Source of the DNA: Plazaster borealis
Taxonomy: Eukaryota; Echinodermata; Asteroidea; Forcipulatida; Labidiasteridae
Direction of reading: 5' to 3'
Assembly: GCA_021014325.1 (NCBI GenBank)
Contig: CM037460.1
Location: 14,861,486-14,925,485 of the forward strand
Length of the DNA stretch: 64,000 nt
Positions 48,872 to 59,990 of the stretch are shown one piece after another; position 1 is the first letter of the stretch, and each line of letters opens with the position of its first letter. The notes beneath the pieces are model-generated. The model did no database searches, was not told where the DNA came from, and worked only from the letters and a program-made list of their open reading frames with translations. The position numbers and the translations under genes are program-made.

Positions 48872-51800
48872 ATGGCAAGTGCGTCTGTGTGCAAAAGGCT
48901 AGTTGGAAAAGTGGCTGTTGTTACTGCATCCACTGATGGGTGAGCACGTCAAGTTCCGTTATTTCCCCCATCCATATACTACATGTGAATTTCCATACAT
49001 ACATGTATGTACACAGGGACAGTGAATGACTTGCGTTAATTTGAGATTAACCAATTACAAAGTTCATTTTTGTTTTAACATCCGTGACAAGAAATCATGG
49101 AGGAAGGGATCCTTCCTCCATGATATAACTAAGAAACCATTTTTTGATAAATTCCATCAAAAACAAACCAATACTTTATAATTGAATGTATCATCACCCT
49201 TTTATGCAGGGGTCGGGGTAGCCCACCTTGTTGAGCTGTAATGGCTCTCTTTTAACATCGGTCTTATAACACTCATGAGTGTTATGAGACCGATGTTAAA
49301 AGAGAGCCATTACAGCTCAACAAGGTGGGCTAGGGTCGGGGATGACTGTACGTCTCACGAGAGTCACAGTTATTTTCTACTCGAAGGGTTTTTTTTCTAT
49401 GAAAAGTGAAATTACAAATACAGTCGTTTGACCAGTTCCAGATCATTGACCAGTTCCGGATTACTTCAACTTTGCACTAACCACATAATTAAATTACTGC
49501 TCACATGACCAATTTTTGTGAAGTATAACATCCAATAAACCAACAGACCAAAAATAAAGTACCAAACATCATCAACAAATAAATTATGAATTTTTTTCTA
49601 AAGTTTGTCTGCGATTAATATAATGATTTTTTATTTTTTTTAATCTTGCTTGAAAAACGCTATATAAAACTTCTCACCTTTCAAATTGGAACGTCAGGGC
49701 AAGTAACATTTATGTAAAATGCTAAGAATAAGTAAAAAATATTTCACGTACATACTGAGCAGTTGTCTTGTTTTTGTGAGGAAATAAAATTACCGAAATC
49801 GTTTTTTGGGGGGCATCGTACCCTTGACCAGTTCCGGATCACTCAACGTCTCGCTACGTCAATTGGTGGCGCACCTCTGAAGTTTGTGCTCGTGAAACAG
49901 TTTTATGAATGGAAGGCTCGAGTATGGGTTTGCAATAGAGGGCGCACTACTGATCTGGAATATAATCAATCAATCCGGAACTGGTCAAACGGGTGACGTT
50001 ACTTTTCTCGAAGCCTCTCCAAGAGTATTAATATTTTTTTGCCAATGGATACTTTGTGAGTTTCATGACATGTTTAGGTAAACTGTTTGACTTTTTTTGT
50101 TTAAGATGTCAAAGAGATTGCAACAAAAACAACGTGGATTCAAAAAGTGATCTGGAACTGGTCAAACGACTGTAACATTTGAGTTCTGTACTTTTAATTC
50201 TTTGAAATTATTCAAATTTTTATTAAAACTTGCATATATCAATTAAATGGTTATGCCTGGCATTGGTCATAAGGTTTATTGCGATTCAGAACCGCAATGC
50301 ATCATGGGAGGGCATAGGGGGCAAATGCATACCCCGGTACACGATGTTTGCACGCATGGCCTAGGCCCTGTGTAAACTAAAAAAGTAAACAAGCTTATGA
50401 TTTGAACGTCGCAACAATTTTATAAACAACACAGTCGGTCGTCGTGAGCCCAGGCTACCGCTTTCCCGGGTTGCCCCCTTTTACTACACCCGACATGCTT
50501 GGCAAACCAGTGCCCTCTCTTGGTATTTTGCTAATCGCGATAAACCTTATTGGAACAGAGCCCAAGTCCAGTATTATTACTTTAAATAATATAGCATTTG
50601 TCCATCAAACTCTATTGGAAAATATATTAATGCATGTATGGAACTTTTGAGGGGGCATCAAGGCCAAGACCGGGGTCCAATTTCATTGCTCTGCTTACCG
50701 CGGAAGTCTGTGCTTACAGAGCCCTTAAAGCACACAGTTCTATGAAGCGTAAGCGCATAATTCCGCGATAAGCAGAGCCATGAAATTGGACCCAGGTCAA
50801 CAGAGGCCATGGCATGGCCTCCGTGGCCTCAATGTAACTTCAGGCATGTTAGTATTTTTCCAAACAAAATTCCTTTGGGGTTTTTCTTATTTACTTTAAA
50901 TAAAGTTAGGAACAATTAAATGGGAGAAAATTGTATGATAGGGTCTTGTTAAAAAGTTCTGATCCAATGAAAGTTCTGAGAGCTCAAGACCTGTGGACTT
51001 CAAGCCTGGGCTGTAAAACCCCCTTAAACATAATTATCTTGTTGGATTTAACATGTTTTGTTTACATATAGGGGGCCTACTACTAAGAAATGACTTGAGA
51101 GTAATGAAAAGCTATAATGCATTAAATGTCCAGGTCAGCCCAGCTGTACTCAATCAAATGTTCAAGCTGTTTTTTACATCAGCCAGATATTCATGATATT
51201 ATGCCTAATGTTCTCAAATGGCAGTATGATGATTCATCAGTCTTTTAGACATCATTTAGACATCAAGTTTGTAAAAGGCTAACTTTTGGAAGCTTGATAT
51301 TAAACATTTTAGATATAAAAACAACTTCTTTCTTTTAGTTTTAACAACTGCTAGTCATGTATCAGTCTTTAAATTAAATAGATTTGCTTAATATCTGCAT
51401 ATACCAATCTTACCTATTACAGGATAGGTTTTGCCATCGCAAAACGACTTGGAAATGAAGGTGCCCATGTGGTGATAAGCAGTAGAAAGCAGAAAAATGT
51501 AGACAGCGCCCTCGAACAGCTAAAAGCTGACAACTTGAGTGTCAGCGGGATGGTGTGCCATGTAGGAAAAGCTGACCATCGAGCTAATCTAGTCAGTCAG
51601 GTAAGATAAAGAATGTTAAAAAAAAGAATGGATAGGGGGCCTACAACCATATTTTAAAATTAGTAATTGTTTTGCAAAAATTGTTTTTTCAAAAATAAAA
51701 TTCTGAATGCAAATTTTTTTCCGTTTGGATTTTGCCTGCTTGTATTTTACACCGCACCTTAATTTAATTTCTAGTCATGTATTTTCTTGTTTTTAATTTT

Positions 51801-54800
51801 TTCAAATAGGCCACTATTTATACAATTGTTTGTTTGTTTTTGGTTTTTGGTTTTTTTCATCTAAATATTTGTTGGCTTCCTATAGGCCTGTATTACTCTG
51901 CTTACCAATTTCTGCCTCCATGTCACACCATCAAACATTTTTTATTGTTTTTAGCTTATTCGTTTATCATGTATTTCTTTATTATTTGATCACTCATTTT
52001 ATCGAGAGACCCCTTGCATTGGCCGCTATTGCTGAGGTCAAACAATGGAAACGTGCACGCGTGTACACGCTGCGCACAACTCTCAGCCAATGATCGATCT
52101 TCATTGACCTCAGTGAGGGGGCTGTGTTGGGCGTGTGACGCCAATTTGCAAGGGGTCTATACATTGCTGATGCCTTAATTATGGAAATAATTTTTTTGAT
52201 TTGAACTGATGTGAACAAATAAGTATTTTCTAAAGTACATTCAAGTGTACTACTGTACTTACACAGTAAGTTCTTTACACAGTTGTGCCACACTACACAA
52301 CCTTTGTAGTTGAAATGATTAAAATGGTTGGTCTTAATTTTTTGGAAATTGATACCAAGATTAGGAGGGTTTTGAGTGCGAAATGATAAAATAGTGAATG
52401 ACCGTTCAGAAGACTGTTTGCGCAGATGATGTTTTTAAGACGTTTTGTACAAAAAGTAGTCAAGAATATTAATATTAGAATATTAATGTTTAAAGGCATC
52501 ATACACGCTTGGTAATTGTCAAAGACCAGTGTTCTCATTTGGTGTATCCCAACATATGCATAAAATAACAAGCCCTTAGCCTGTGAAAATTTGGGCTCAA
52601 TTGGTCTTCAAAGTTGCAAGAAAATGATGAAAGAAAAAACACCCTTGTTTTATAAATTTGTGTGCTTTCAGATAGGAATAAAAACTTCTTGCAAGAAGTT
52701 TTTATTATTTTAGTGAGAAATTACCTCTATCTCAAAAACTACGTTACTTCAGAGGGAGTCGTTTCTCACAATGTTTTACACTATCAACAGCTCTCTGTTG
52801 CTCGTTACCAAGTCAGTTTTTATGCTAATATATATTTTGAGTAATTACCAAATGTGTACGATGCCTTTAAGAAAGAAATGTCTCTATTCTTTTACTAACT
52901 CAGAGCTTTTAATCTGACTTTCTCCCAACAGACTGTCGCTAAGTATGGTGGAATAGATATCCTAGTATCAAATGCAGCAGTGAATCCCATATTTGGACCA
53001 ATGCTGCAGGTGAGTCCATGTGCTGGGCTCAAATAATTTGGAAAATCCACAAGACGGCAGCGTTTGTAACTCAAAATTTTGAATGGTCCAGTAATTTTGT
53101 TTAGCAAGGCCAGAACCAAAATGAGGAAAACAACTAACTACACAGTTTATTATACAATAAACTGTTTTTATTTGAACAAACACTGTGAAGAGAAGGTTTA
53201 TCTCATTTGTTTTATGGGTAAGAATACTTCAACACCCAACAGAATTGAAAGATATTTATCAGACTCAAAGTCAGCAATTGTACATCATCTTTTTTATTGA
53301 AGTTATTACACACTACACCACACTGGTCAAAAGTTTATTGACCCGATGCTAATATCACTGGCCTCGGGCCTGCGGTTCAGTGTAAATTTTGAGTCCTAAT
53401 GTCAGTTACTTTATTATATTTATTTGTCATGTTTTTAGTTTTAAAAAGCTTATTATTTTGAACTTTAGGGACTGTTTTATAATTTCATTTACTTCCTGTG
53501 TGATATTTGTGTTATAGAATTTATGTATGAAAACAGTATGTGACTGTAATTTTTGTATTTATTGTTTACAGACTACAGAGGAACAATGGGATAAGGTAGG
53601 ATATTATCTTTTTGATTCATTTACAATGTAGAAAACTTTCTTGGGAAAATTCAGTTACCAAATCAGTAGTTTTAAGTAGCAACACTCAAAAAACACATTA
53701 GTTAACAAAATCATGTTGGATTATTGTGTTATTAATTTGGTCGAAACATAAACATTTATTTTCATTGTAGATTTTTGAAATCAATGTGAAAGCTGCTTTC
53801 TTGCTGATTAAAGAATGTGTCCCACACATGAAAGATAGGAAGTGAGTATAACGACTTTTTTAGTGAGATTTTGAAAGGAATAGAATCTTAACTAACATTT
53901 TCTTCATGCCTGATACTTCACAGAGGCAACGCAGGCAATTGCCTCCGTTGCCCCCAGTCATTGCCTTGGTGCCCCTTGAAATGTTCCATTTGAAATTTAC
54001 AGTTTCCTCATGGAGGTGCCATTTACCAAGGAGACATGGCCTTGGTGCCCTTGCCCTTTCAAAAATGCTTTGTTTTTAAAACGAAGCATCAGGCCTGCTT
54101 CTTGATCACCATAGTCAAGTACCATGACTTAAAAGTGTGCGACACCTTAATTTAACCACAAAATCCAGCTGTAGATCTTGGACTCTTTTACATAGTACGT
54201 ACAGCATACATACATGTATAATAAAAAGTTACAGTCATATTAAGCGCACGTATTCACCAATAAGGTACTCGCTACTTGGAAATCAAGCAAGAAAAAGACA
54301 GTTAATTAAAAACTTTCTTGATGGGTGTGTTCTCAGGGGTTGTGTAAATGACTGAATGGTATTCAAGGTACCGATTGGTCCCATAAGAGTGGTGCTTCAA
54401 CAGAAAAAGACCTCTTCCTCATTACCAATGTGCAATGATTTTTTTTTTCTTTTTAAGGAACAATTTATTGCGAGATGGCTTGATGGCTTGTAAATGTTGA
54501 TTTGGACATGGTTAGAAGTATACCAAGGATTTTGAAGATTGATTTATTACATTGTTCTCTTTCTTCAAAACTACAATTTGAATGAACAAATTCCATAAAT
54601 ATCTTAATTCTGTGAATTGAATTCCTCTCTTGATTTAAAATAAGAAAAATTATGAACTTTTTATTAACTTTTAAGGGGTTCCTCTATCACAATTGTGTCT
54701 TCAGTTGGTGGATTTCAGCCATTTTCGGTAAGAAAATATATTTGAATTTGTATCTGGGAAAAATCTCAGTTTTGTCTCTTTATTGAATGTACATGTACTT

Positions 54801-57579
54801 GCTTTCATTTTTTTTTTTTACTATTGATAGTGTGCCCTTTATCAAGGCTGTTGGTCTTTGAGTAACTGAATTGTCAAGAAAAGCATAAATCACACCCACT
54901 TTATGCAGACTGTTTCCAGGTATTGTTCAGAAGCCAGTTTTAAATGCAATAGAAAGTTAGATTTTCTTGTTATTTGCTCTTTTCTGTTCTTACGTTTGCA
55001 GTTCTTGGGGGCTTATTCGGTCTCTAAGACAGCTCTTCTAGGCATGACGAAGGCGTTGGCCTCTGAATGTGGCCCAATGGGAATCAGAGTCAACTGCATT
55101 GCACCTGGTATCATCAAAACTAGATTCAGTGAAGCGGTGAGTTGAATCGTCAATTAGAAGAGGACCGGTCACCGACTATATGCGTGACACTGTATTTTTT
55201 GCTGGTGACCTGTTTCTGCTGATCAAGATTTTTCTGTGCTTAGTAAACTTGCGTGCGAAGAAACTATTTGAAATTGGAAATGGTATTAAAAACATCCATG
55301 CATAGGTTAAGAATATGTCAAAGGTTAAGAATATGTCATAGTTAGCAAGAAATCTTTGCTGGTGCACAGGCACACTTCCTGTTAATAAGCATTCTTTGCT
55401 TACAAAGCTTGTTCAGAAACTTTGCACTAACCCTGTATAAGCAGAGAACGATGCCTATAGCCCAAGTAGAAATTTCACATTAAGCAGACCTGACATTGGG
55501 CCATGTTAAAGGTTGATGTGCTTCATTATTTTGACCATTCTCTCTTATTTGTCATGTTTCAGTTATGGAAAAATGAAGCAGCTCTTGATACAACTTTGAT
55601 GCATTCAGCCATTAAAAGGTAAGACTAGAGCATTAAATGCTTCATGATTGTTGTACAGTACACAAGTGTGATCAGTGTCAGTAAATCGAGAGGAAGGCTG
55701 CTATAATAGATGTTAATTTTGCATCAGATAAAGAATATTAATTGTTTTTGCTTATACACCAATGTGTTTTAAAGGCACTACACGTTTGGTAATTACTAAA
55801 AATATATATTAGCATAACAACTGACTTGGTAACGAGCAACAGAGAGCTGTTGATAGTATAAAACATTGTGAGAAACGACTCCCTCTGAAGTAACGTACTT
55901 TTTGAGAAAGAGGTAATTTCTCACTAAAATAATAAAAGACTTCTTGCAAGAAGCCTTTTATTCCTATCTGAAAGCTCACAAATTTGTACAACAAGGGTGT
56001 TTTTTCTTTCATCATTTTCTTGCAACTTCGATGACCAATTGAGCCCAAATTTTTCACAGCCTTGTTATTTTATGCATATGCTGGGATACACCAAGTGAGA
56101 ACACTGGTCTTTGACAATTACCAAACGTGTTCAGTGCCTTTAAGCACTGTAAACTCAGTATTTTCCCAGAGTCCTGTCAAAATAAATCCACAAGCGTACA
56201 TCTGCATATATAAATGCAGAGAATAGTCATTCAAGAAGAAGCTTTTCCTGGTTGTACTGTACTAAAGTTAACTAAGAGAGGTTTGCGGTAACACCATGTG
56301 AATATCCCCTTTGAGTAGAGTTGGTGCTGGATGCTGCTTAAGTACTTGAGCTTGGTGCAGCATCCAGCAACAGAGTCCAGCATTCTCCTGAAGATGATCA
56401 GAGCATACTGAACGAAACGTTGAGTCGTTAACCACCGGTTCTGTTAAGAACAAACTCTACTCAAAAGGGATATTCACATGGTGATACCGCAAACCTCTCT
56501 TAGTTATATCTCCACCATGCAGAGTTTCAAATCCTACTTGTACTAAAGTTATGATGTGTCATTTGTGTTTGGAGGAGAATCCTAAACTTTTCAATATACG
56601 TACCATTGGTTATAATAATAGCCAATCAGTGAAAATTGTCATCAAGGTTTGCCCTGAACTTTTTTTGTGACTAGCAGGACCAAGCGGGACCAATTAGCTT
56701 GCCATTTCACTAGTCACCAGCTTTTTCACTTGACCATGTTTCATATTAAATAGGGATGCATTCTAACACTGAACTAGCCAGCCAGACCACTTGGAGAGAA
56801 TTTTGACAGGTCCTTAGTACTACACTATGTTTTCAAGCAAAAAAAAAAAAAACGCTTTGTGTTTTTTTTTCATGATATTTCAATGTGGCATATCAAAAAA
56901 AGAAACCAAGAGTTGGGAGACAATTTTCCCAACTATCAAAGTATTTAATAAAGAATATTTCTCAGGAACTTTGGAACTGGTACTAAGTTTATAAAAACTA
57001 AGCGTTCAGATTAAAAATAAATTGTTCAAATTATCGGGAGACTTTCATGGTCTGTCTTTTGCCTATCATATAAACTGCCTTTAAACCACTCCTTTCTTGA
57101 GCTTTTTAAACCCCAGAGGAGCACAACAAATCCTCAAGCAGTGGATTATTAAACTTAATACCAGCTTAACAGCCATTCAGCTTATTTACCAACCATGATT
57201 TTGTAAACCTGGATAAAAGAGGCGACCTGTGGTTAAATGTATCGTCAATGAAATGATAAAAATGGCCAGCATTTATAGCATTTCAGTGGTCTCTCATGGG
57301 AGGGGGGGGGGGGAAGATACCAAGTATACATTACTTATCACATAATCGTGCAAAGCAAAACCTAATATCGTTATGGTTGGTATGTATTTCGCCAATGAAA
57401 CTGTGCTGAACAGAGGATGCCAAGTTTTGTTTATGTATTCCATTTGAACTTGTAACACCAATAGGGCTGGTGAACCAGACGAGTGTGCTGGCACAGTGGC
57501 ATTCCTCAGCTCTGATGACGCTTCTTACATCACTGGAGAAAACATCCTCATCACTGGCGGAGGGCAGTCAAGGTTGTAG
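48872..57579 (+). CDS. DHRS4: Dehydrogenase/reductase SDR family member 4 (nine exons, complete)
   Basis: NADP(H)-dependent short-chain dehydrogenase/reductase. Family members reduce retinal and other carbonyls, mainly in peroxisomes. CDS exons: 48,872-48,939; 51,423-51,600; 52,932-53,009; 53,572-53,595; 53,771-53,841; 54,676-54,727; 55,002-55,136; 55,563-55,618; 57,465-57,579. All introns are GT-AG, phases agree, and the total of 777 nt gives 258 aa. The nucleotide-binding loop TASTDGIG is at residues 18-25, SNAA at 95-98, catalytic Asn121 in EINVK, Ser149, and YSVSK with Tyr162 and Lys166. The C-terminus is SRL, a type 1 peroxisomal targeting signal also present in vertebrate DHRS4. The start has a good context (AACATGG) and leaves about ten residues before the first beta strand. 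No inactivating change is seen. DHRS4-like paralogues are the only serious alternative name. Confidence 0.95.
49219..49332. mobile_element. 114-bp foldback palindrome with 9-bp flanking repeats
   Basis: Two 57-bp arms (49,219-49,275 and 49,276-49,332) are reverse complements with one mismatch and no spacer. The sequence GGGTCGGGG stands directly outside both ends (49,210-49,218 and 49,333-49,341), as expected for a 9-bp target-site duplication. It lies in DHRS4 intron 1. A 9-bp duplication is typical of Mutator-like elements, but the palindrome contains no coding sequence to confirm the superfamily. Confidence 0.8.
49421..50172. mobile_element. TA-flanked 752-bp inverted-repeat element
   Basis: The ends are perfect inverted repeats of 25 bp, or 27 bp with the flanking TA (49,419-49,445 against 50,148-50,174). 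They begin CAGTCGTTTGACCAGTTCC and have TA immediately outside both ends, the Tc1/mariner-type target. A related inverted pair lies inside (TTGACCAGTTCCGGA at about 49,825 and its complement at about 49,975). No transposase frame is apparent, so this is a non-autonomous element. In DHRS4 intron 1. Confidence 0.8.
50269..50550. mobile_element. MITE with 18-bp terminal inverted repeats
   Basis: ATAAGGTTTATTGCGATT at 50,269-50,286 pairs with 50,533-50,550 with one mismatch. The 282-bp element has no coding capacity. In DHRS4 intron 1. The target duplication is not clear. Confidence 0.65.
50673..50793. mobile_element. Short MITE, ~30-bp terminal inverted repeats
   Basis: GGGTCCAATTTCAT and CTCTGCTTACCGCGG at the left end are mirrored at the right end (CCGCGATAAGCAGAG, ATGAAATTGGACCC) with two mismatches. 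It is 121 bp long with no coding potential. In DHRS4 intron 1. Confidence 0.8.
52005..52160. mobile_element. Short MITE with AGACCCCTTGCA ends
   Basis: AGACCCCTTGCATTGGC at 52,007-52,023 is mirrored by GCCAATTTGCAAGGGGTCT at 52,140-52,158, giving near-perfect terminal inverted repeats around about 115 bp. In DHRS4 intron 2. Confidence 0.7.
52490..52870 (+). mobile_element. MITE, TTAAAGGCA family, copy in DHRS4 intron 2
   Basis: The ends match as 28-bp inverted repeats (TTAAAGGCATCATACACGCT and so on, against the complement ending GATGCCTTTAA), with TTAA at both tips. The interior is non-coding and contains CAACAGCTCTCTGTTGCTCG. The copy at 55,769-56,143 is its reverse complement. The end resembles that of the copy at 59,485, but the interior differs. 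Confidence 0.9.
55769..56143 (-). mobile_element. MITE, TTAAAGGCA family, inverted copy in DHRS4 intron 8
   Basis: 375 bp between TTAA tips. Throughout its length it is the diverged reverse complement of the element at 52,490-52,870. For example, the strings CTTGGTAACGAGCAACAGAG and TTTGACAATTACCAAACGTG appear here on the plus strand. It lies about 150 bp after the exon 8 donor. Confidence 0.9.
56269..56505. mobile_element. MITE with 54-bp terminal inverted repeats
   Basis: Left arm 56,269-56,322 and right arm 56,452-56,505 begin TAACTAAGAGAGGTTTGCGG and differ at only two positions. The interior has a small GGATGCTG/CAGCATCC hairpin. It also holds a CTGAAGA...GAAAC...GTC series resembling part of a hammerhead ribozyme core (56,388-56,426). 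In DHRS4 intron 8. Confidence 0.85.
57302..57313 (+). repeat. G12 homopolymer
   Basis: Twelve consecutive G about 150 bp before the last DHRS4 exon. Likely variable in length and error-prone in sequencing. Confidence 0.9.
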
Positions 57580-57849
57580 CCTTTTTCAAGACGAGGGATG
57601 CGACAGTCAAGAACATGAAATCATACCGAGGGTCAAATGTGTCAATTTTCACATCTTCATAGGGATGAAGAATTTAAAAGTGTTAATCTTTATCAGATTC
57701 TGGTTTTCCTGCCATGATACAGGAATTTAGCTATTAGCATTTAATCACGAATCAGAAAATGTATCTGTTCCTTGTACACCATTTGTAAAGTCCAACTAAA
57801 TTGAGGATTAAGGAGAAAATGGTCTGTTTTCAGTGGAACTTATTGCTTC

Positions 57850-58061
57850 AATAGACAATGTGACCTCTGTTTACATTCAAACCGCCCTCTGTTGACAAAA
57901 CACTGTCCAAGTCAAGTTTCCGCCGGGCAAGAAGACGCGTTCTCATGGTAACATTGCGTGTACTTTCTAGCTGGCTGTCAGTACACAAAGGTTTTGCCCG
58001 GCGACATGCGCGCGCATCATGAAATGGTTTTCGAGTGACGTCAGAGGTCACATCGTCTATA
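57850..58061. mobile_element. MITE-like inverted-repeat element downstream of DHRS4
   Basis: AATAGACAATGTGACCTCTG at 57,850-57,869 is mirrored by CAGAGGTCACATCGTCTAT near 58,042-58,060, with one or two mismatches. The interior has paired GCCGGGCAA/TTGCCCGGC strings, giving a second nested inverted repeat. It also contains TGACGTCA at 58,036-58,043. It may lie in the DHRS4 3' UTR. Confidence 0.6.
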
Positions 58062-58222
58062 GATACTGGGTACATCAAGAACACAACTTATCAGAGGATC
58101 AGCTGATTTCCTTTTTTTCGTTGGAATATTGTGTGAAAGGCAACTTCACTTATCTTTTCTTTTTTATTACAAGTTTTATGTCTGGTATGTGGAATGATGA
58201 TAACACCAACTAAGGAGTAGAC

Positions 58223-58228
58223 AATAAA
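58223..58228 (+). terminator. Candidate polyadenylation signal of DHRS4
   Basis: AATAAA about 640 bp after the DHRS4 stop codon on the coding strand. Another AATAAA follows at about 58,344. The choice cannot be settled from sequence alone. Confidence 0.35.
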
Positions 58229-59484
58229 ACAACATTTTCTTCATCTGATCATGGTCTAGCTGCTACTTTTATTGGCTTTAATTGCACTTATGTATTATAA
58301 CTTGATTAAGTTTCCAAATCTATCAGAAGCTACTACTTTGATGAATAAATCATATCAATTTTTTTAATTTGAGTCTTGGAGATTTGTATGTTATACTGTG
58401 TCTTTGTGGTATACTTTGTCTTTGCATACAAGGAGATGACCTCGAGCCAGTTGGGTGAGCAATTTGACACAGTGGAGTGGTCTTTCATCAGTCGCTGAAC
58501 TAAAGGATGCTGGGCTGCGCAGAATTGAAATTTTAAAAAACCTCACACAGCCAAGTCGCAGAAGTGGGCGCCTACGGGCCAAACAAATGCTTTTGGTGCT
58601 GTGATGATGAGGATTATGATTGGCTTTAAATCATTGGCATCACACTGAGGAAGAAAAGTAGAATTTGAAATCGCATTGTAGAAAAACAATCAATCTCTCT
58701 ATATATAGTGTGGTTCTGATAAAAAAAAATGTGTAACAAGTTGACATTCCGATCAGTAAGCAAATGTTTTCAGAAGATCAGAGCAATCTGATCAAAATAT
58801 TAAGTGGTTGCGGACTTGGAATTATAAGGAGGCCATGGTTTCTGATGCCCTGGTCTGGGCATTGGTGCCCCCTCAAAACAATTTCCATAGACTAAGATTT
58901 TTCCAAGGGAAGTGTGCAGAGCACTTTGCAAAATGAAAATTGCCTTGCCCTGTCAAAGGTGAAATTCTAAGCCTGTTGTTGCACAATGCAGAAAAACAAC
59001 TAGTTTAGAGAGAAAAGTGCACATCTTTAAACCTTGGAATATTACCCTTGGTGTACATTAAAAAGAAGACCAAAATTGAGCCAAGAGTGTTTACTAACAA
59101 TGCCTTTATTGAAAACAACATGTTATGATTAAATCAAAGATAAACATTTTAATGATCGCTGTAATTAGTGACCTGTGTTCACAGAATGAATCTTTTTCAA
59201 AATTTGTATTGATCCTAGACCCCTTAGGTTTATTTAAGTTGATCTTTTCTCAATCTCACATACTTTGTCAACACATTTGGATACTTGCTCTATGTCTTAC
59301 TTGATTAGATTTAGACTGGTAATGCAGTCCTTGTTAAAGAAAACTGATCATTGAATTCTGCTATGCCTGGGATTGAAGCTTCTTGAAGCTTTGAGGAATA
59401 TAAAAAATATATCCACAAATTAGTATTGCTAACATTAATTGTGCCACTCTTTTCATCAGAGTTCACTTATATGCGCACAAGGCC
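58229..59484. other. Convergent intergenic region, no gene seen
   Basis: Lies between the converging 3' ends of the two genes. No convincing coding frame. A minus-strand AATAAA at 59,104-59,109 is a possible polyadenylation signal for TP53RK, about 880 bp beyond its stop. A TGCCCTGG/GGTGCCCC-rich stretch near 58,840-58,980 resembles sequence at 53,940-54,060 in DHRS4 intron 5, so it is probably another dispersed repeat. Confidence 0.4.
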
Positions 59485-59884
59485 TTAAAGGCATCGTACA
59501 CGTTTGGTAATGACTCTGATAATTAATGGCAATAAAAACTTACTTGGTAAGAAGTACAGCAGCTTTGGATAGTACATGTATAATGCATTTTGAGAAACTT
59601 TTCACTTCGAAGTACTGCGGTTATGAAAAAAAATATATCACTTTTTATCCCAAAAACATTTGAATCTGAGGAGCATTATGCGTAACGCTTCTCAGAGTGT
59701 GTATTCCAAGGCAGATTATTCATCCTGCGTTGACATAACCGCTCCAGATTTTCGGCAATATCTGAAAAACGCTACCACCTTTTGAAATGAAATTTTCACA
59801 GATTAGTTTATGGTATATATCTACAACTATATAGGTTTGAAACAAACAATAGGCTCCAATTACCAAATGTGTCAAAGCCTTTAA
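59485..59884 (+). mobile_element. MITE, TTAAAGGCA family, downstream of TP53RK
   Basis: TTAA tips enclose 400 bp. The left end AAAGGCATCGTACACGTTTG is mirrored by ACCAAATGTGTCAAAGCCTTT at the right. The left part matches the fragment at 7,064-7,192. It lies about 105 bp beyond the TP53RK stop codon and is probably carried in that gene's 3' UTR. Confidence 0.85.
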
Positions 59885-59990
59885 TAAGCAATTGCCACAT
59901 GGTCAGATTTCTCATTTTCATTGAGATGCAGTTGTGTATTTCTCCTCGGAGTCCAAGCCAATACAAAGACTTGATAGTCTATAATCAGCA

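Noticed and set aside
48577..48936. 119-codon frame upstream of and overlapping DHRS4 exon 1
   Set aside because: It runs in a different frame from the DHRS4 start, has no recognisable domain, and overlaps the likely promoter and first exon. Treated as a shadow frame.
49763..49996. 77-codon frame inside the TA-flanked element as a transposase remnant
   Set aside because: No DDE-type or helix-turn-helix motif is visible, and part of the frame is simply the internal inverted repeat.
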